Positions 8,626 through 16,696 of a DNA stretch of 22,558 nt are shown here, one piece after another (the stretch's first letter is position 1; each line of letters begins with the position of its first letter). The notes beneath the pieces were generated by a model, which did not search any database, had not been told where the DNA came from, and saw nothing but the letters and a program-made list of their open reading frames with translations. The translations under genes were made by a program, and so were the position numbers. Source of the stretch: an uncultured Campylobacter sp. Lineage in GTDB: Bacteria > Campylobacterota > Campylobacteria > Campylobacterales > Campylobacteraceae. Where the stretch lies: assembly GCA_947090385.1 (NCBI GenBank), contig CAMUNZ010000014.1, forward strand, positions 1 to 22,558, read 5' to 3'.

Positions 8626-9333
8626 ATGGAGATTATTCCAGCCATAGATTTAAAAGATGGCGTTGCTGTTCGTTTAAGTAAAGGAGATATGCAAAGCGCA
8701 AAGATGTATTCTCATAAGCCTGCTAGTTTAGCAAGAGAATTTGAAATTTTGGGCGCAAAATGGCTCCATATAGTTGATCTTGATGGCGCTTGTCAAGGAA
8801 AACCACAAAATGCTTCTGTGATAGCAAATATAGTAAAATCTACAAAATTAAATATACAAGTTGGTGGTGGAATTAGAGATGAAGAAAAAATAAAATATTA
8901 TGTAGATTTAGGCGTAAAAAGGATTATTCTTGGATCAATTGCATTAAAAGATCCATTTTTTGTAAAACAGATGGCAAAAAAATATGAAATTTTTGTAGGT
9001 ATCGATTCACAAGATGGATTTGTAGCTACAAACGGTTGGTCAAGATTGAGTCCAATGAAAGCTTGTGATTTGGCAAGAGATTTTAGAGGAAGTGCCGTAA
9101 AAGGTATAATTTGCACTGATATTAGTAAAGATGGAATGTTAAGTGGAATAAATTTAGAATTCACAAAAGATATAGCAAAAGCAAGTCAAATTCCTACATA
9201 TGCAAGTGGTGGAGTTAGAGACATAAGAGATTTATTTTTATGCAAACGAAGCGAATTTGTATCTGGCGTGATAATAGGAAAGGCTTATTATGAAGGAAGA
9301 ATTGATTTAAAAACCGCATTAAGTCTAAGCTAA
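8626..9333 (+). CDS. hisA: HisA, ProFAR isomerase of histidine synthesis
   Basis: A 235-residue cytoplasmic TIM-barrel enzyme. It isomerises the ribosylamino side chain of ProFAR to PRFAR, the substrate of HisF-HisH. The sequence has EIIPAIDLKDG with the catalytic Asp8, IQVGGGIRD (about 77-85), the second catalytic Asp127 in VGIDSQDG, and the phosphate-binding CTDISKDGMLSG and ASGGVRD segments. The frame is intact over the normal family length. The start follows CGGAG and lies one base after the original end of hisH, a typical hisHA arrangement. If hisH is really broken, translational coupling into hisA could be weakened, although hisA has its own Shine-Dalgarno. Confidence 0.95.
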   Translation: MEIIPAIDLKDGVAVRLSKGDMQSAKMYSHKPASLAREFEILGAKWLHIVDLDGACQGKPQNASVIANIVKSTKLNIQVGGGIRDEEKIKYYVDLGVKRIILGSIALKDPFFVKQMAKKYEIFVGIDSQDGFVATNGWSRLSPMKACDLARDFRGSAVKGIICTDISKDGMLSGINLEFTKDIAKASQIPTYASGGVRDIRDLFLCKRSEFVSGVIIGKAYYEGRIDLKTALSLS

Positions 9334-9344
9334 AATATTTTTTG

Positions 9345-9350
9345 TAAAAT
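9345..9350 (+). promoter_or_regulatory. Possible -10 element in the hisA-prmA gap
   Basis: The only gap above 16 bases between genes in the + strand array (9334-9377) holds TTTTTTG followed by TAAAAT. A T-rich block before a TATAAT-like hexamer is typical of Campylobacter sigma-70 promoters, which often lack a -35 box. Transcription would start near 9357, about 20 bases before the prmA ATG. This is a pattern match only, in A+T-rich DNA. Confidence 0.4.
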
Positions 9351-9377
9351 GCTATTTTTTAAAAAATTGGAATATTT

Positions 9378-10211
9378 ATGGATAGATATTTTTATGAATT
9401 AAGTGTAAAAACAAATTTTTATGATTTTTTTAAAGATTTTGTTTTTGATTTGGGTATCGACTGCGTAGAAGAGATTGATAAAAATCTTTTTATAATACGA
9501 GATAATGGTGATTTAAGCGAGGTTATTTTTGGACTAAATGAATATAAAAAAGCTTTAAACAAAGCTTTAAAAACTGAAATTTTACTTGAATTAAAACTAG
9601 AAAAAAAAGAAAATTGTGATTGGATAAATGAGTATAAAAAATCTATAAAACCTGTTTTGATAGGGAATTTTTATATTCGCCCGAGTTGGGAAAATGAAAA
9701 AAAAGATTGTGAAAATATTATAATCGATCCTGCACTTGCTTTTGGTTCTGGTCATCATGAAAGCACGAAAATGTGCGTTGAATTTTTACAAAAATATATA
9801 AAAGACAAAGAAAATCTTTTAGATATTGGTTGTGGAAGTGGAATTTTATCTATTTGTGCTGCTAAACTTAAAGCTAAGGTTAGTTCTTGTGATACTGATG
9901 AATTAGCCGTAAAAAGCACTCAGCAAAATGCAAAAATAAATAAAATCAAGCTTGATGAAATTTGGTGTGGTTCTACAAATTTTGCTATAAAAAATTCAAA
10001 AAAATACAATGTAATAGTTGCAAATATTGTAGCCGACGTGATTTTAATCTTAAAAAAAGATTTGATAAATTTGCTGGAATTTGGCGGTATAATCATACTT
10101 TCTGGAATTTTATCAAAATATAAAAATGATATAGAAACAAATTTTTCGTCGTTAAAACTGTTAGAATTTAAGCAAGATGGCGAATGGATGAGTTTTATAT
10201 ATAAAGGATAA
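9378..10211 (+). CDS. prmA: PrmA, ribosomal protein L11 methyltransferase
   Basis: A 277-residue SAM-dependent methyltransferase of the class that methylates ribosomal protein L11. The N-terminal roughly 75 residues form the short substrate-recognition domain. The linker carries DPALAFGSGHHESTKMC (about residues 117-133), the PrmA signature. The SAM-binding motif LLDIGCGSGILSICAA lies at about 147-162, followed by CDTDELAVKSTQQN and VIVANIVADVI, the PrmA form of motif IV. The weak GGA before the ATG and the 44-base upstream gap suggest partly independent expression. Its stop overlaps the first possible ftsH ATG by one base. The prmA-ftsH order is shared with C. jejuni and H. pylori as I recall them. 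Confidence 0.9.
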   Translation: MDRYFYELSVKTNFYDFFKDFVFDLGIDCVEEIDKNLFIIRDNGDLSEVIFGLNEYKKALNKALKTEILLELKLEKKENCDWINEYKKSIKPVLIGNFYIRPSWENEKKDCENIIIDPALAFGSGHHESTKMCVEFLQKYIKDKENLLDIGCGSGILSICAAKLKAKVSSCDTDELAVKSTQQNAKINKIKLDEIWCGSTNFAIKNSKKYNVIVANIVADVILILKKDLINLLEFGGIIILSGILSKYKNDIETNFSSLKLLEFKQDGEWMSFIYKG

Positions 10212-12127
10212 TGATGGAAAACAATCAAAATAAAAATAATTTTTTTAATAAAAATCCGATTTTTGTTTTTGCGATTTTTGCTATTGTGATGATTGCGATT
10301 TTTAGAAGTTTTGCAAACGACGGAGATATCGGATTTAGAGGAACTGCCACAAAAAATGTCGCATATTCTGAACTTAAAAATATGGTAGAAAATAGGCAAA
10401 TCAATGAGGTTTTAATAGGGCAAAGTACGATAAAAGCAATTTCTAACGAGCTTGGCATTACATATATTGCAAAAAGAGTTCCAGATAATAGTTTAATCGG
10501 ACTTTTAGATTCTCAAAAAATTCCTTATAGCGCTTATAGCGAGGGAAATTTCTTAACCGATTTGTTGTTTTCTTGGGTTATTCCTGTTTTTATATTTTTT
10601 GGAATTTGGATGTTTTTGGCATCAAGGATGCAAAAAAATATGGGTGGCGGAATTTTAGGTATCGGAAGTAGTAAAAAACTTGTAAATTCTGAAAAACCGA
10701 ATGTAAAATTTAACGATGTAGCTGGAATAGAAGAAGCAAAAGAAGAGGTAAAAGAGATAGTTGATTTTCTAAAATTTCCAGATCGTTACATAAGTTTGGG
10801 CGCTAAAATTCCAAAAGGTGTTTTGCTTGTAGGACCTCCAGGAACTGGAAAAACACTTCTTGCAAAAGCTGTAGCTGGCGAAGCCGATGTGCCATTTTTT
10901 TCTATGTCTGCTTCAAGTTTTATAGAAATGTTTGTTGGGGTTGGTGCAAGTAGAGTTAGAGATCTTTTTGAAAGTGCTAAAAAAGAGGCACCGGCAATTG
11001 TTTTTATAGATGAGATAGATGCGATCGGAAAGTCAAGGGCGTCTGGTGGCATCGGCGGCGGAAATGATGAAAGAGAGCAAACTTTAAATCAACTTTTAGC
11101 TGAAATGGACGGTTTTGATAGCGATAAAAGTCCAGTTATCGTTTTAGCAGCAACAAATCGTCCAGAAGTTTTAGATGCTGCACTTTTAAGACCTGGCAGA
11201 TTTGATAGACAAGTTTTAGTTGATAGACCAGATTTTAATGGACGAATTGAAATTTTAAAAGTGCATATGAGAGATGTAAAATTTGCACAAAATATAGATA
11301 TAGAAGAGATTGCAAGGCTAACAGTTGGATTTGCTGGAGCGGATTTGGCAAATATTATAAATGAAGCCGCTTTGCTTGCTGGTCGTGGTAAAAAAGATTT
11401 TGTTGAACAAAAAGATCTTCTTGAAGCTATAGAAAGAGTTGCGATCGGACTTGAAAAAAAATCACGTCGCGTAAATCCTATAGAAAAAAGAATAGTTGCT
11501 TATCACGAAAGTGGCCATGCTTTAGTTGCCGAGCTTACAAAAGGTGCCGATAAAGTTACAAAAGTAACTATAGTTCCCAGGGGTTTTGGCGTAGCTGGTT
11601 ATACCTTAAATACTCCAGAAGAAAATAGATTTTTGCACCAAAGACATGAACTTATAGCGCAAATTGATGTTTTACTTTCTGGTCGCGCGTCAGAAGAGGT
11701 ATTTTTAAAAGAGATTACAGATGGCGCAAGTAATGATCTTGAAAGAGCTACCGATATAATCAAATTTATGATTGGTAGAGTCGGAATGACTGATGATTTT
11801 GGGCTTATGGTGCTTGAAAAACAGCAAAATATGTTTTTGAATGGTGGTCAAACTTTAAAGGATTATAGTGATGAAACTGCTAGACGAATAGATGATTATA
11901 TTAAAAAATTTTTAAATCACAGATATGAGATTGTAAAAGACACTTTAAAAACTTATAGCGGCGCCATAGAAAATATGGTAAAAGCACTTTATGAAAAAGA
12001 GACGATAGAGGCTGATGTTGTAAGAGAAATTATTTTAAATTGGGAAAAAGAGCAGGGTTTGCAAAGTAGATTGCAAGTTAAAATCAGTCAGGATGAAGAT
12101 ATAAAAGAGGCTAAGGATAAAAATTAA
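10211..12127 (+). CDS. ftsH: FtsH, membrane AAA+ zinc metalloprotease
   Basis: A 638-residue ATP-dependent inner-membrane protease that degrades misassembled membrane proteins and short-lived regulators. Helix 1 is at about residues 15-33, followed by a periplasmic segment and helix 2 at about 113-133. The AAA module has Walker A GPPGTGKT (208-215), Walker B VFIDEID (264-270) and the second region of homology with two arginine fingers, ATNRPEVLDAALLRPGRFDR (about 314-333). The zinc site is HESGH (432-436). Two ATG codons are possible: the first overlaps the prmA stop, and the second at 10214 sits better relative to AAAGGA, so the true product may be one residue shorter. Its stop overlaps the next ATG by one base. 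Confidence 0.97.
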   Translation: MMENNQNKNNFFNKNPIFVFAIFAIVMIAIFRSFANDGDIGFRGTATKNVAYSELKNMVENRQINEVLIGQSTIKAISNELGITYIAKRVPDNSLIGLLDSQKIPYSAYSEGNFLTDLLFSWVIPVFIFFGIWMFLASRMQKNMGGGILGIGSSKKLVNSEKPNVKFNDVAGIEEAKEEVKEIVDFLKFPDRYISLGAKIPKGVLLVGPPGTGKTLLAKAVAGEADVPFFSMSASSFIEMFVGVGASRVRDLFESAKKEAPAIVFIDEIDAIGKSRASGGIGGGNDEREQTLNQLLAEMDGFDSDKSPVIVLAATNRPEVLDAALLRPGRFDRQVLVDRPDFNGRIEILKVHMRDVKFAQNIDIEEIARLTVGFAGADLANIINEAALLAGRGKKDFVEQKDLLEAIERVAIGLEKKSRRVNPIEKRIVAYHESGHALVAELTKGADKVTKVTIVPRGFGVAGYTLNTPEENRFLHQRHELIAQIDVLLSGRASEEVFLKEITDGASNDLERATDIIKFMIGRVGMTDDFGLMVLEKQQNMFLNGGQTLKDYSDETARRIDDYIKKFLNHRYEIVKDTLKTYSGAIENMVKALYEKETIEADVVREIILNWEKEQGLQSRLQVKISQDEDIKEAKDKN

Positions 12128-12729
12128 TGGATACTAAAATTATCTCAAAATATGGCTATAAAAAAATTTTTATAGCCTTTATATTTTTTTTATTATCTTT
12201 GGTTTTTGATTGTTTTTGGATTTTATTTGGATTTATTTTTTTGCTTTTAGTTTTGTTTTATATAAATCCAGAAAGAGAAGCTGATTTTATAGACAAACTG
12301 GCTTTATATTGCCCAGTTGATGGCATCGTAAAAGAAATTTCCACAACCAATTTAAATGGCAAAACTTATACAAAAGTTATCATCAAAAAAACACTTTTTT
12401 CTCCATCTTTAGTTAGAGGTTTAAATAATTGTGAAATTTTAGATTTTATGTTCAAAACTGGTCTTGATATGTGTAAAAATGATAGTTTAAACTCAAGGGC
12501 AATTTTTGAGTGTATCGGAGAAAATGGTAAATTTAAAATGATTTTTATAGGTGGCGCCTTATCAAATTTTATAAGATTTGAAAATTTTAAAAACTTAAAT
12601 ATTTTGAAAAGATTTGGTTTTTTTCCAGATGGAAAAGTCATTTTGGTTTTTGAAAACAGTATTTCTCTTAAAATTTGCTTAGAAGATAAGGTTAAAGCTG
12701 GGCAAATTTTAGGTTTTTATGAGGTTTAA
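12127..12729 (+). CDS. Phosphatidylserine-decarboxylase-like membrane protein lacking the LGST/GSS cleavage motif
   Basis: A 200-residue protein with two N-terminal hydrophobic helices (about 12-46) and then YINPERE, CPVDG (62-66) and a C-terminal VKAGQILGFYEV. These resemble the order FxRDPxR, PADG and V-x-AG-x-x-G in short-form phosphatidylserine decarboxylases. Where active enzymes carry G-S-(S/T), whose serine becomes the pyruvoyl cofactor, this protein reads GFFPDGKVILVFE (164-176). I also see no convincing NVHVNR-type histidine motif. It is therefore probably not self-cleaving or decarboxylating. It sits in the ftsH-pssA gap, where H. pylori and C. jejuni carry proteins annotated as hypothetical or PSD-related. 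A role linked to phosphatidylserine synthesis is inferred from position only. It overlaps ftsH by one base. Confidence 0.75.
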   Translation: MDTKIISKYGYKKIFIAFIFFLLSLVFDCFWILFGFIFLLLVLFYINPEREADFIDKLALYCPVDGIVKEISTTNLNGKTYTKVIIKKTLFSPSLVRGLNNCEILDFMFKTGLDMCKNDSLNSRAIFECIGENGKFKMIFIGGALSNFIRFENFKNLNILKRFGFFPDGKVILVFENSISLKICLEDKVKAGQILGFYEV

Positions 12730-12731
12730 TC

Positions 12732-13454
12732 ATGGTAGAAAAAAAACAATTTTTATATATTTTGCCAAATATATTTACAGCTGCAAGCGCATTTGTCGGT
12801 ATAGTCGCAGTTATAGCTGCTTCAAAAGGAAAATTTGATTTAGCTATCGTTTATATATTTTTATCTTTGATTTTAGATGGTCTTGATGGGCGAGTTGCAA
12901 GGCTTACTGGAACTTCTAGTAAATTTGGCGTAGAATTTGATAGTTTAGCGGATATTGTGGCTTTTGGTGTTGCTCCGGCTATGCTTTTTTATTTTTCTAT
13001 TGGACACGATTTTGGACGAATCGGTATAACGATTGCTGCGCTTTTTGTGGTTTTTGGTGCGATAAGATTAGCAAGATTTAATGTCACAACAGGAACTTAT
13101 GATCCTAGTGTATTTATAGGGCTTCCAATCCCAACTGCTGCAGTTACATTGTCACTTTTGATTGGAATTTACGAAAAATATGAAATTTTTAAAGATTGTG
13201 GTTTAATTGTTATATTTTTATCTTTTATTTTATCCGTTTTGATGGTTAGCAATATTCGTTTTCCTAGCTTTAAAAAGATGAGCTTTAAAGGTAAAAATTC
13301 AATGAAAATTCTAGTTTGTTTGATTATATTTTTTGGCTTTTTATACCTGTGCCCGCTCGAAATTTCGGCGATACTTTTTATAAGTTACGTTTCATACGGA
13401 ATTACAAGAGCGGTTTATAATTTTTGGTTTAGAAAGAGTAAAAAAATAGAATAA
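12732..13454 (+). CDS. pssA: PssA, CDP-diacylglycerol--serine O-phosphatidyltransferase
   Basis: A 240-residue integral membrane enzyme that joins serine to CDP-diacylglycerol to make phosphatidylserine, precursor of phosphatidylethanolamine. The CDP-alcohol phosphatidyltransferase signature is complete: Asp49-x2-Asp52-Gly53-x2-Ala56-Arg57-x8-Gly66-x3-Asp70-x3-Asp74. Several hydrophobic helices follow. The length and the early motif match the Bacillus/Helicobacter-type PssA (type II), not the phospholipase-D-like E. coli type. GAGG precedes the ATG, which lies 2 bases after the PSD-like gene. Assignment to serine as acceptor, not glycerol phosphate, rests on family resemblance and gene context. 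Confidence 0.9.
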   Translation: MVEKKQFLYILPNIFTAASAFVGIVAVIAASKGKFDLAIVYIFLSLILDGLDGRVARLTGTSSKFGVEFDSLADIVAFGVAPAMLFYFSIGHDFGRIGITIAALFVVFGAIRLARFNVTTGTYDPSVFIGLPIPTAAVTLSLLIGIYEKYEIFKDCGLIVIFLSFILSVLMVSNIRFPSFKKMSFKGKNSMKILVCLIIFFGFLYLCPLEISAILFISYVSYGITRAVYNFWFRKSKKIE

Positions 13455-13470
13455 ATTAGGAGATGAAATT

Positions 13471-14988
13471 TTGGATAAAAATAAAATAATAATTTTCGAT
13501 ACAACTTTAAGAGATGGTGAACAAAGCCCTGGTGCTTCTATGAATATGCAAGAAAAAATTCGTATTGCACTTCAGTTAGATAGGTTGGGTGTAGATGTCG
13601 TAGAAGCTGGTTTTGCTGCCGCTAGCAAGGGGGATTTTGAGGCAATTACTCAAATTTCAAAACAAGTTTTAAATATAAAAGTTTGTTCTTTTGCAAGAGC
13701 ATTACAAAATGATATAAAACAAGCGGGTGAATCCATAAAATTTGCTAAAAATAAGCGGATTCATACGTTTATAGCGACAAGCCCAATTCATATGGAATAT
13801 AAACTTAAAATGACACCAGATACAGTTATAAAAAAAGCGATTGATGCAGTAACTTACGCGAAAACTTTTGTTGATGATGTTGAGTTTAGTTGTGAAGATG
13901 CTGGGCGTAGCGATATTAGTTTTTTAAAAGAGATAACAGATGCCGTTATAAAAGCTGGTGCAACTACGATAAATTTACCAGATACAGTTGGATATCGTTT
14001 GCCTAGTGAGTTAGAAAATATGATAAGACAAATGTGTGAATTTGTCGGCGATAGAGCGATAATATCCGTGCATAATCATAATGATTTAGGGCTTGGCACG
14101 GCTAATTCTTTAGCTTGTATAAAAGCAGGTGCAAGACAGGTAGAATGCACAATTAACGGGCTTGGAGAAAGAGCAGGAAATGCGGCGCTTGAAGAGATTG
14201 TGATGGCTATAAAAACTAGGCAAGATATTTTTGCGCCACTTTATACAAATATAATTTGCAACGAAATTTATCCTACAAGTAGATTGGTAACTTCAATTAC
14301 TGGAATTTGTCCGCAACCAAATAAAGCAATTGTAGGCAAAAATGCTTTTGCGCATGAAAGCGGAATTCATCAAGATGGAGTTTTAAAAAACGCTCAAACT
14401 TATGAAATTATCAATGCAAAAGATATCGGCCTTGATAAAAATTCATTGATTCTTGGAAAACATAGCGGACGTCATGCTTTTAAAGATAAACTTTCAACTC
14501 TTGGATACGATTTAAATGAAACAGAATTAAATAAAGCCTTTGAAAAATTTAAAAACATGGCGGATCGCAAAAAAGAGATTTTTGATGATGATTTAAGAGA
14601 ATTAGTTGCTGATGAAATTATTAAAATTCCAAAAGCTTATGAGATTGTAACTTTAAGTGTGAGTTCTTGCAATAAAAGCCATGCAAGTGCTAGTTTGAGT
14701 TTAAAATATAAAGATGAGGTTATAAGTGATTCTGCGCTTGGAAATGGCGGAGTTGATGCGATTTTTAAAGTTGTAGATAGAATTTCTGGAGTTAAAGGAA
14801 TTTTGTGTAATTACGATGTTAATTCTGTTTCTCAAGGAAAAGATGCTCTTGCAAAAGTCGTTGTAAAAGTAGAATTTGAAGGAAGTCGCGCGATTATCGG
14901 GCATGGGCTTGATTTAGATACTATGATGGCTACAGCTAAAGCTTATGTTGGAGCTTTAAATTCTTACATCGGTATGAAAAATTTGTAA
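13471..14988 (+). CDS. leuA: LeuA, 2-isopropylmalate synthase, TTG start
   Basis: A 505-residue enzyme that condenses acetyl-CoA with 2-oxoisovalerate, the first step of leucine synthesis. The TIM barrel opens with IIFDTTLRDGEQSPGASM, has Arg14 and metal ligand Asp10, and the HNHNDLGLGTANS segment with His201 and His203. FAHESGIHQDGVLK (about 290-303) is the usual subdomain motif. The C-terminal roughly 120 residues form the LeuA allosteric domain that gives feedback inhibition by leucine. The start is TTG at 13471, chosen because TAGGAG lies 8 bases upstream and the nearby ATG at 13463 opens only a very short frame. It follows pssA by 16 bases and is the last gene of the + strand array. No leuB, leuC or leuD lies next to it. 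Confidence 0.93.
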   Translation: MDKNKIIIFDTTLRDGEQSPGASMNMQEKIRIALQLDRLGVDVVEAGFAAASKGDFEAITQISKQVLNIKVCSFARALQNDIKQAGESIKFAKNKRIHTFIATSPIHMEYKLKMTPDTVIKKAIDAVTYAKTFVDDVEFSCEDAGRSDISFLKEITDAVIKAGATTINLPDTVGYRLPSELENMIRQMCEFVGDRAIISVHNHNDLGLGTANSLACIKAGARQVECTINGLGERAGNAALEEIVMAIKTRQDIFAPLYTNIICNEIYPTSRLVTSITGICPQPNKAIVGKNAFAHESGIHQDGVLKNAQTYEIINAKDIGLDKNSLILGKHSGRHAFKDKLSTLGYDLNETELNKAFEKFKNMADRKKEIFDDDLRELVADEIIKIPKAYEIVTLSVSSCNKSHASASLSLKYKDEVISDSALGNGGVDAIFKVVDRISGVKGILCNYDVNSVSQGKDALAKVVVKVEFEGSRAIIGHGLDLDTMMATAKAYVGALNSYIGMKNL

Positions 14989-15013
14989 AATTTTTGATTT
15001 GATTTTTAAAAAT

Positions 15014-15035
15014 ATCCAAGCTTTTACGCTTGGAT
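15014..15035. terminator. Bidirectional hairpin terminator between leuA and fumC
   Basis: A perfect 8-bp stem, ATCCAAGC (15014-15021) and GCTTGGAT (15028-15035), closes a 6-base loop. It is followed on the + strand by a T-rich stretch (GTGATATTTTATTTTTT) and on the - strand by ATTTTTAAAAATC. It lies between two convergent genes and can end both transcripts. Confidence 0.8.
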
Positions 15036-15043
15036 GTGATATT

Positions 15044-16444
15044 TTATTTTTTACTAAGTGGATGAATCATATTTTTTGGCACGACAAATTTGTCGTAATC
15101 GCTTTCGCTTACAAGTTTTAATTCTAATGCCGATTCTTTTAATGAAATTCCTTTTTTGTGTGCATTTTTGGCGATTTTTGCTGCGTTTTCATATCCTATG
15201 TGTGGATTTAAAGCTGTTACTAACATAAGCGAATTATGTAAATAATGGTCTATACGCCCTTTATTTGCATTGATACCTTGCACACAATGAATATTAAATG
15301 AATTCATAGAATCAGCAAGCAAATCTAGACTTTGCAAGAAATTATAAATAATTACAGGTTTAAATATATTTAATTCAAAATTTCCTTGTGATGCACCAAA
15401 CCCTATAGCTGCATCATTTCCCATCACTTGCACAGTTACCATTGTTACGGCTTCGCATTGTGTTGGATTTACTTTTCCTGGCATTATTGAACTACCTGGT
15501 TCGTTTTCAGGTATATTTAATTCACCAAGCCCACATCTAGGACCCGATGCAAGCCATCTGATGTCGTTAGCGATTTTCATCAAATTTGCCGCTAAACCTT
15601 TCATTGCTCCGTGTGTAAAAACAATCGCATCGTGGCTAGTTAAAGCATGAAATTTGTTTGGACTTGAGACAAATTTAACACCTGTTAATTTTGTAAGTTC
15701 GGCGCTTACTTCTTCGCTAAAATTTGCAGGCGCATTAAGTCCCGTTCCGACAGCTGTTCCGCCGATAGCAAGCTCTCGCAATGTTGGCAAAGACGCAATA
15801 ATTTGCTCTTTAGAATGCTCTAGCATCGATAAATATCCGCTAAATTCTTGTCCCAAAGTAAGCGGAGTAGCATCTTGCAAATGTGTGCGCCCAGTTTTTA
15901 TAATATCTTGAAATTCTGTTACTTTTTTCTTAAAAGTGTCGATAAGTTCGTCAATTGCTGGGATAAGCTTTTTTTCTACTTGTTCGACTGCTACGATACT
16001 CATCGCTGTAGGAAATGTGTCGTTTGAACTTTGTCCGCGATTTACATGATCGTTTGGATGGACAAATTTTTCTTTACGAAAATCTTTACCAAGTATTTCT
16101 GTGGCTTTGTTTGCGATGACTTCATTTACATTCATATTGCTTTGAGTGCCTGAGCCTGTTTGCCAAATGGCAAGTGGAAAGTTGTCGTCCAATTTGCCAG
16201 CTAAAACCTCATCGCAAGCTTTTACGATACCATTTTTGCGTTCTTCATCGAGTCCGTTTCCAAGTTTATGATTAACTATCGCGCAAGCTTTTTTAAGATT
16301 TGCAAAAGCATAAATCAGCACTTTTGGCATTTTTTCAATACCAATTTTAAAATTTTCAAAACTACGCTCAGTTTGTGCGCCCCAATATTTTTCATCAGGT
16401 ACTTTTACATCGCCCATAGTGTCGTGTTCTATTCTAAAAGCCAT
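15044..16444 (-). CDS. fumC: FumC, class II fumarase
   Basis: A 466-residue iron-free fumarase that interconverts fumarate and malate in the cytoplasm. The start used is the ATG at 16442-16444 (MAFRIEHDTMG), because AAAGGAG lies just upstream. An in-frame ATG 33 bases further out lies upstream of that site. Family motifs include KYWGAQTERSFENF (residues about 18-31), GSGTQSNMNVNEV, the acid-base region TGRTHLQDATPLTLGQE and the flexible catalytic-serine loop GSSIMPGKVNPTQCE. Length equals the usual 460-467. It is transcribed alone from a promoter at about 16480 and ends at a hairpin shared with leuA. The upstream lactate operon ends with its own terminator-like palindrome, so co-transcription is not needed. 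Confidence 0.96.
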   Translation of the reverse strand: MAFRIEHDTMGDVKVPDEKYWGAQTERSFENFKIGIEKMPKVLIYAFANLKKACAIVNHKLGNGLDEERKNGIVKACDEVLAGKLDDNFPLAIWQTGSGTQSNMNVNEVIANKATEILGKDFRKEKFVHPNDHVNRGQSSNDTFPTAMSIVAVEQVEKKLIPAIDELIDTFKKKVTEFQDIIKTGRTHLQDATPLTLGQEFSGYLSMLEHSKEQIIASLPTLRELAIGGTAVGTGLNAPANFSEEVSAELTKLTGVKFVSSPNKFHALTSHDAIVFTHGAMKGLAANLMKIANDIRWLASGPRCGLGELNIPENEPGSSIMPGKVNPTQCEAVTMVTVQVMGNDAAIGFGASQGNFELNIFKPVIIYNFLQSLDLLADSMNSFNIHCVQGINANKGRIDHYLHNSLMLVTALNPHIGYENAAKIAKNAHKKGISLKESALELKLVSESDYDKFVVPKNMIHPLSKK

Positions 16445-16476
16445 TTTAAATTCTCCTTTAAAAATAAATTTCTGCA

Positions 16477-16485
16477 TTTATAACA
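16477..16485 (-). promoter_or_regulatory. Extended -10 promoter for fumC
   Basis: Read on the - strand the sequence is TGTTATAAAT: a TG-n dinucleotide followed by TATAAA, close to the extended -10 consensus. Transcription would start near 16469, leaving a leader of about 25 bases that contains the AAAGGAG site before the fumC ATG. Confidence 0.5.
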
Positions 16486-16636
16486 TAAATTTATTTTATT
16501 TGAAATTTTTTATCTTTTAAACGTCCAATTTTGAGCGAAATTTAATCAATATTTTCAAAAATCACTATTAAAAAAGAAAAATATTGCATAAAATTTTATA
16601 TTTTATATTTTTTTAATGATTGAAACACAAAAATTT

Positions 16637-16656
16637 TAATATTTTTTAAAATATTA
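16637..16656. repeat. A+T-only inverted repeat, 9-bp arms
   Basis: TAATATTTT and AAAATATTA flank two T bases with no mismatch. It lies in the fumC-lutC gap, 9 bases from the larger palindrome. It might be a second terminator hairpin, an operator or chance in very A+T-rich DNA. Confidence 0.4.
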
Positions 16657-16665
16657 CTAACTTTA

Positions 16666-16695
16666 AAATTTTGGCTTTTTAAAAAGCCAAAATTT
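16666..16695 (-). terminator. 30-bp perfect palindrome after lutC, likely terminator of the lactate operon
   Basis: The arms AAATTTTGGCTTTTT (16666-16680) and AAAAAGCCAAAATTT (16681-16695) are exact reverse complements with no spacer. The GGC/GCC core can form a hairpin with an A/T loop. It begins one base after the lutC stop, and on the - strand the stem is followed by TTTAAAG. The rest of the 252-base gap up to fumC (16445-16696) holds the fumC promoter, another inverted repeat and otherwise featureless A+T-rich DNA. Confidence 0.65.
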
Positions 16696-16696
16696 C

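Noticed and set aside
9920..10399. Open frame on the - strand across the prmA-ftsH junction.
   Set aside because: It is antisense to two firm genes and is a by-product of their A+T-rich codons.
16444..16477. Upstream in-frame ATG for fumC at 16477, adding 11 residues.
   Set aside because: The Shine-Dalgarno AAAGGAG lies between the two ATGs and the extra residues do not belong to the family N-terminus.
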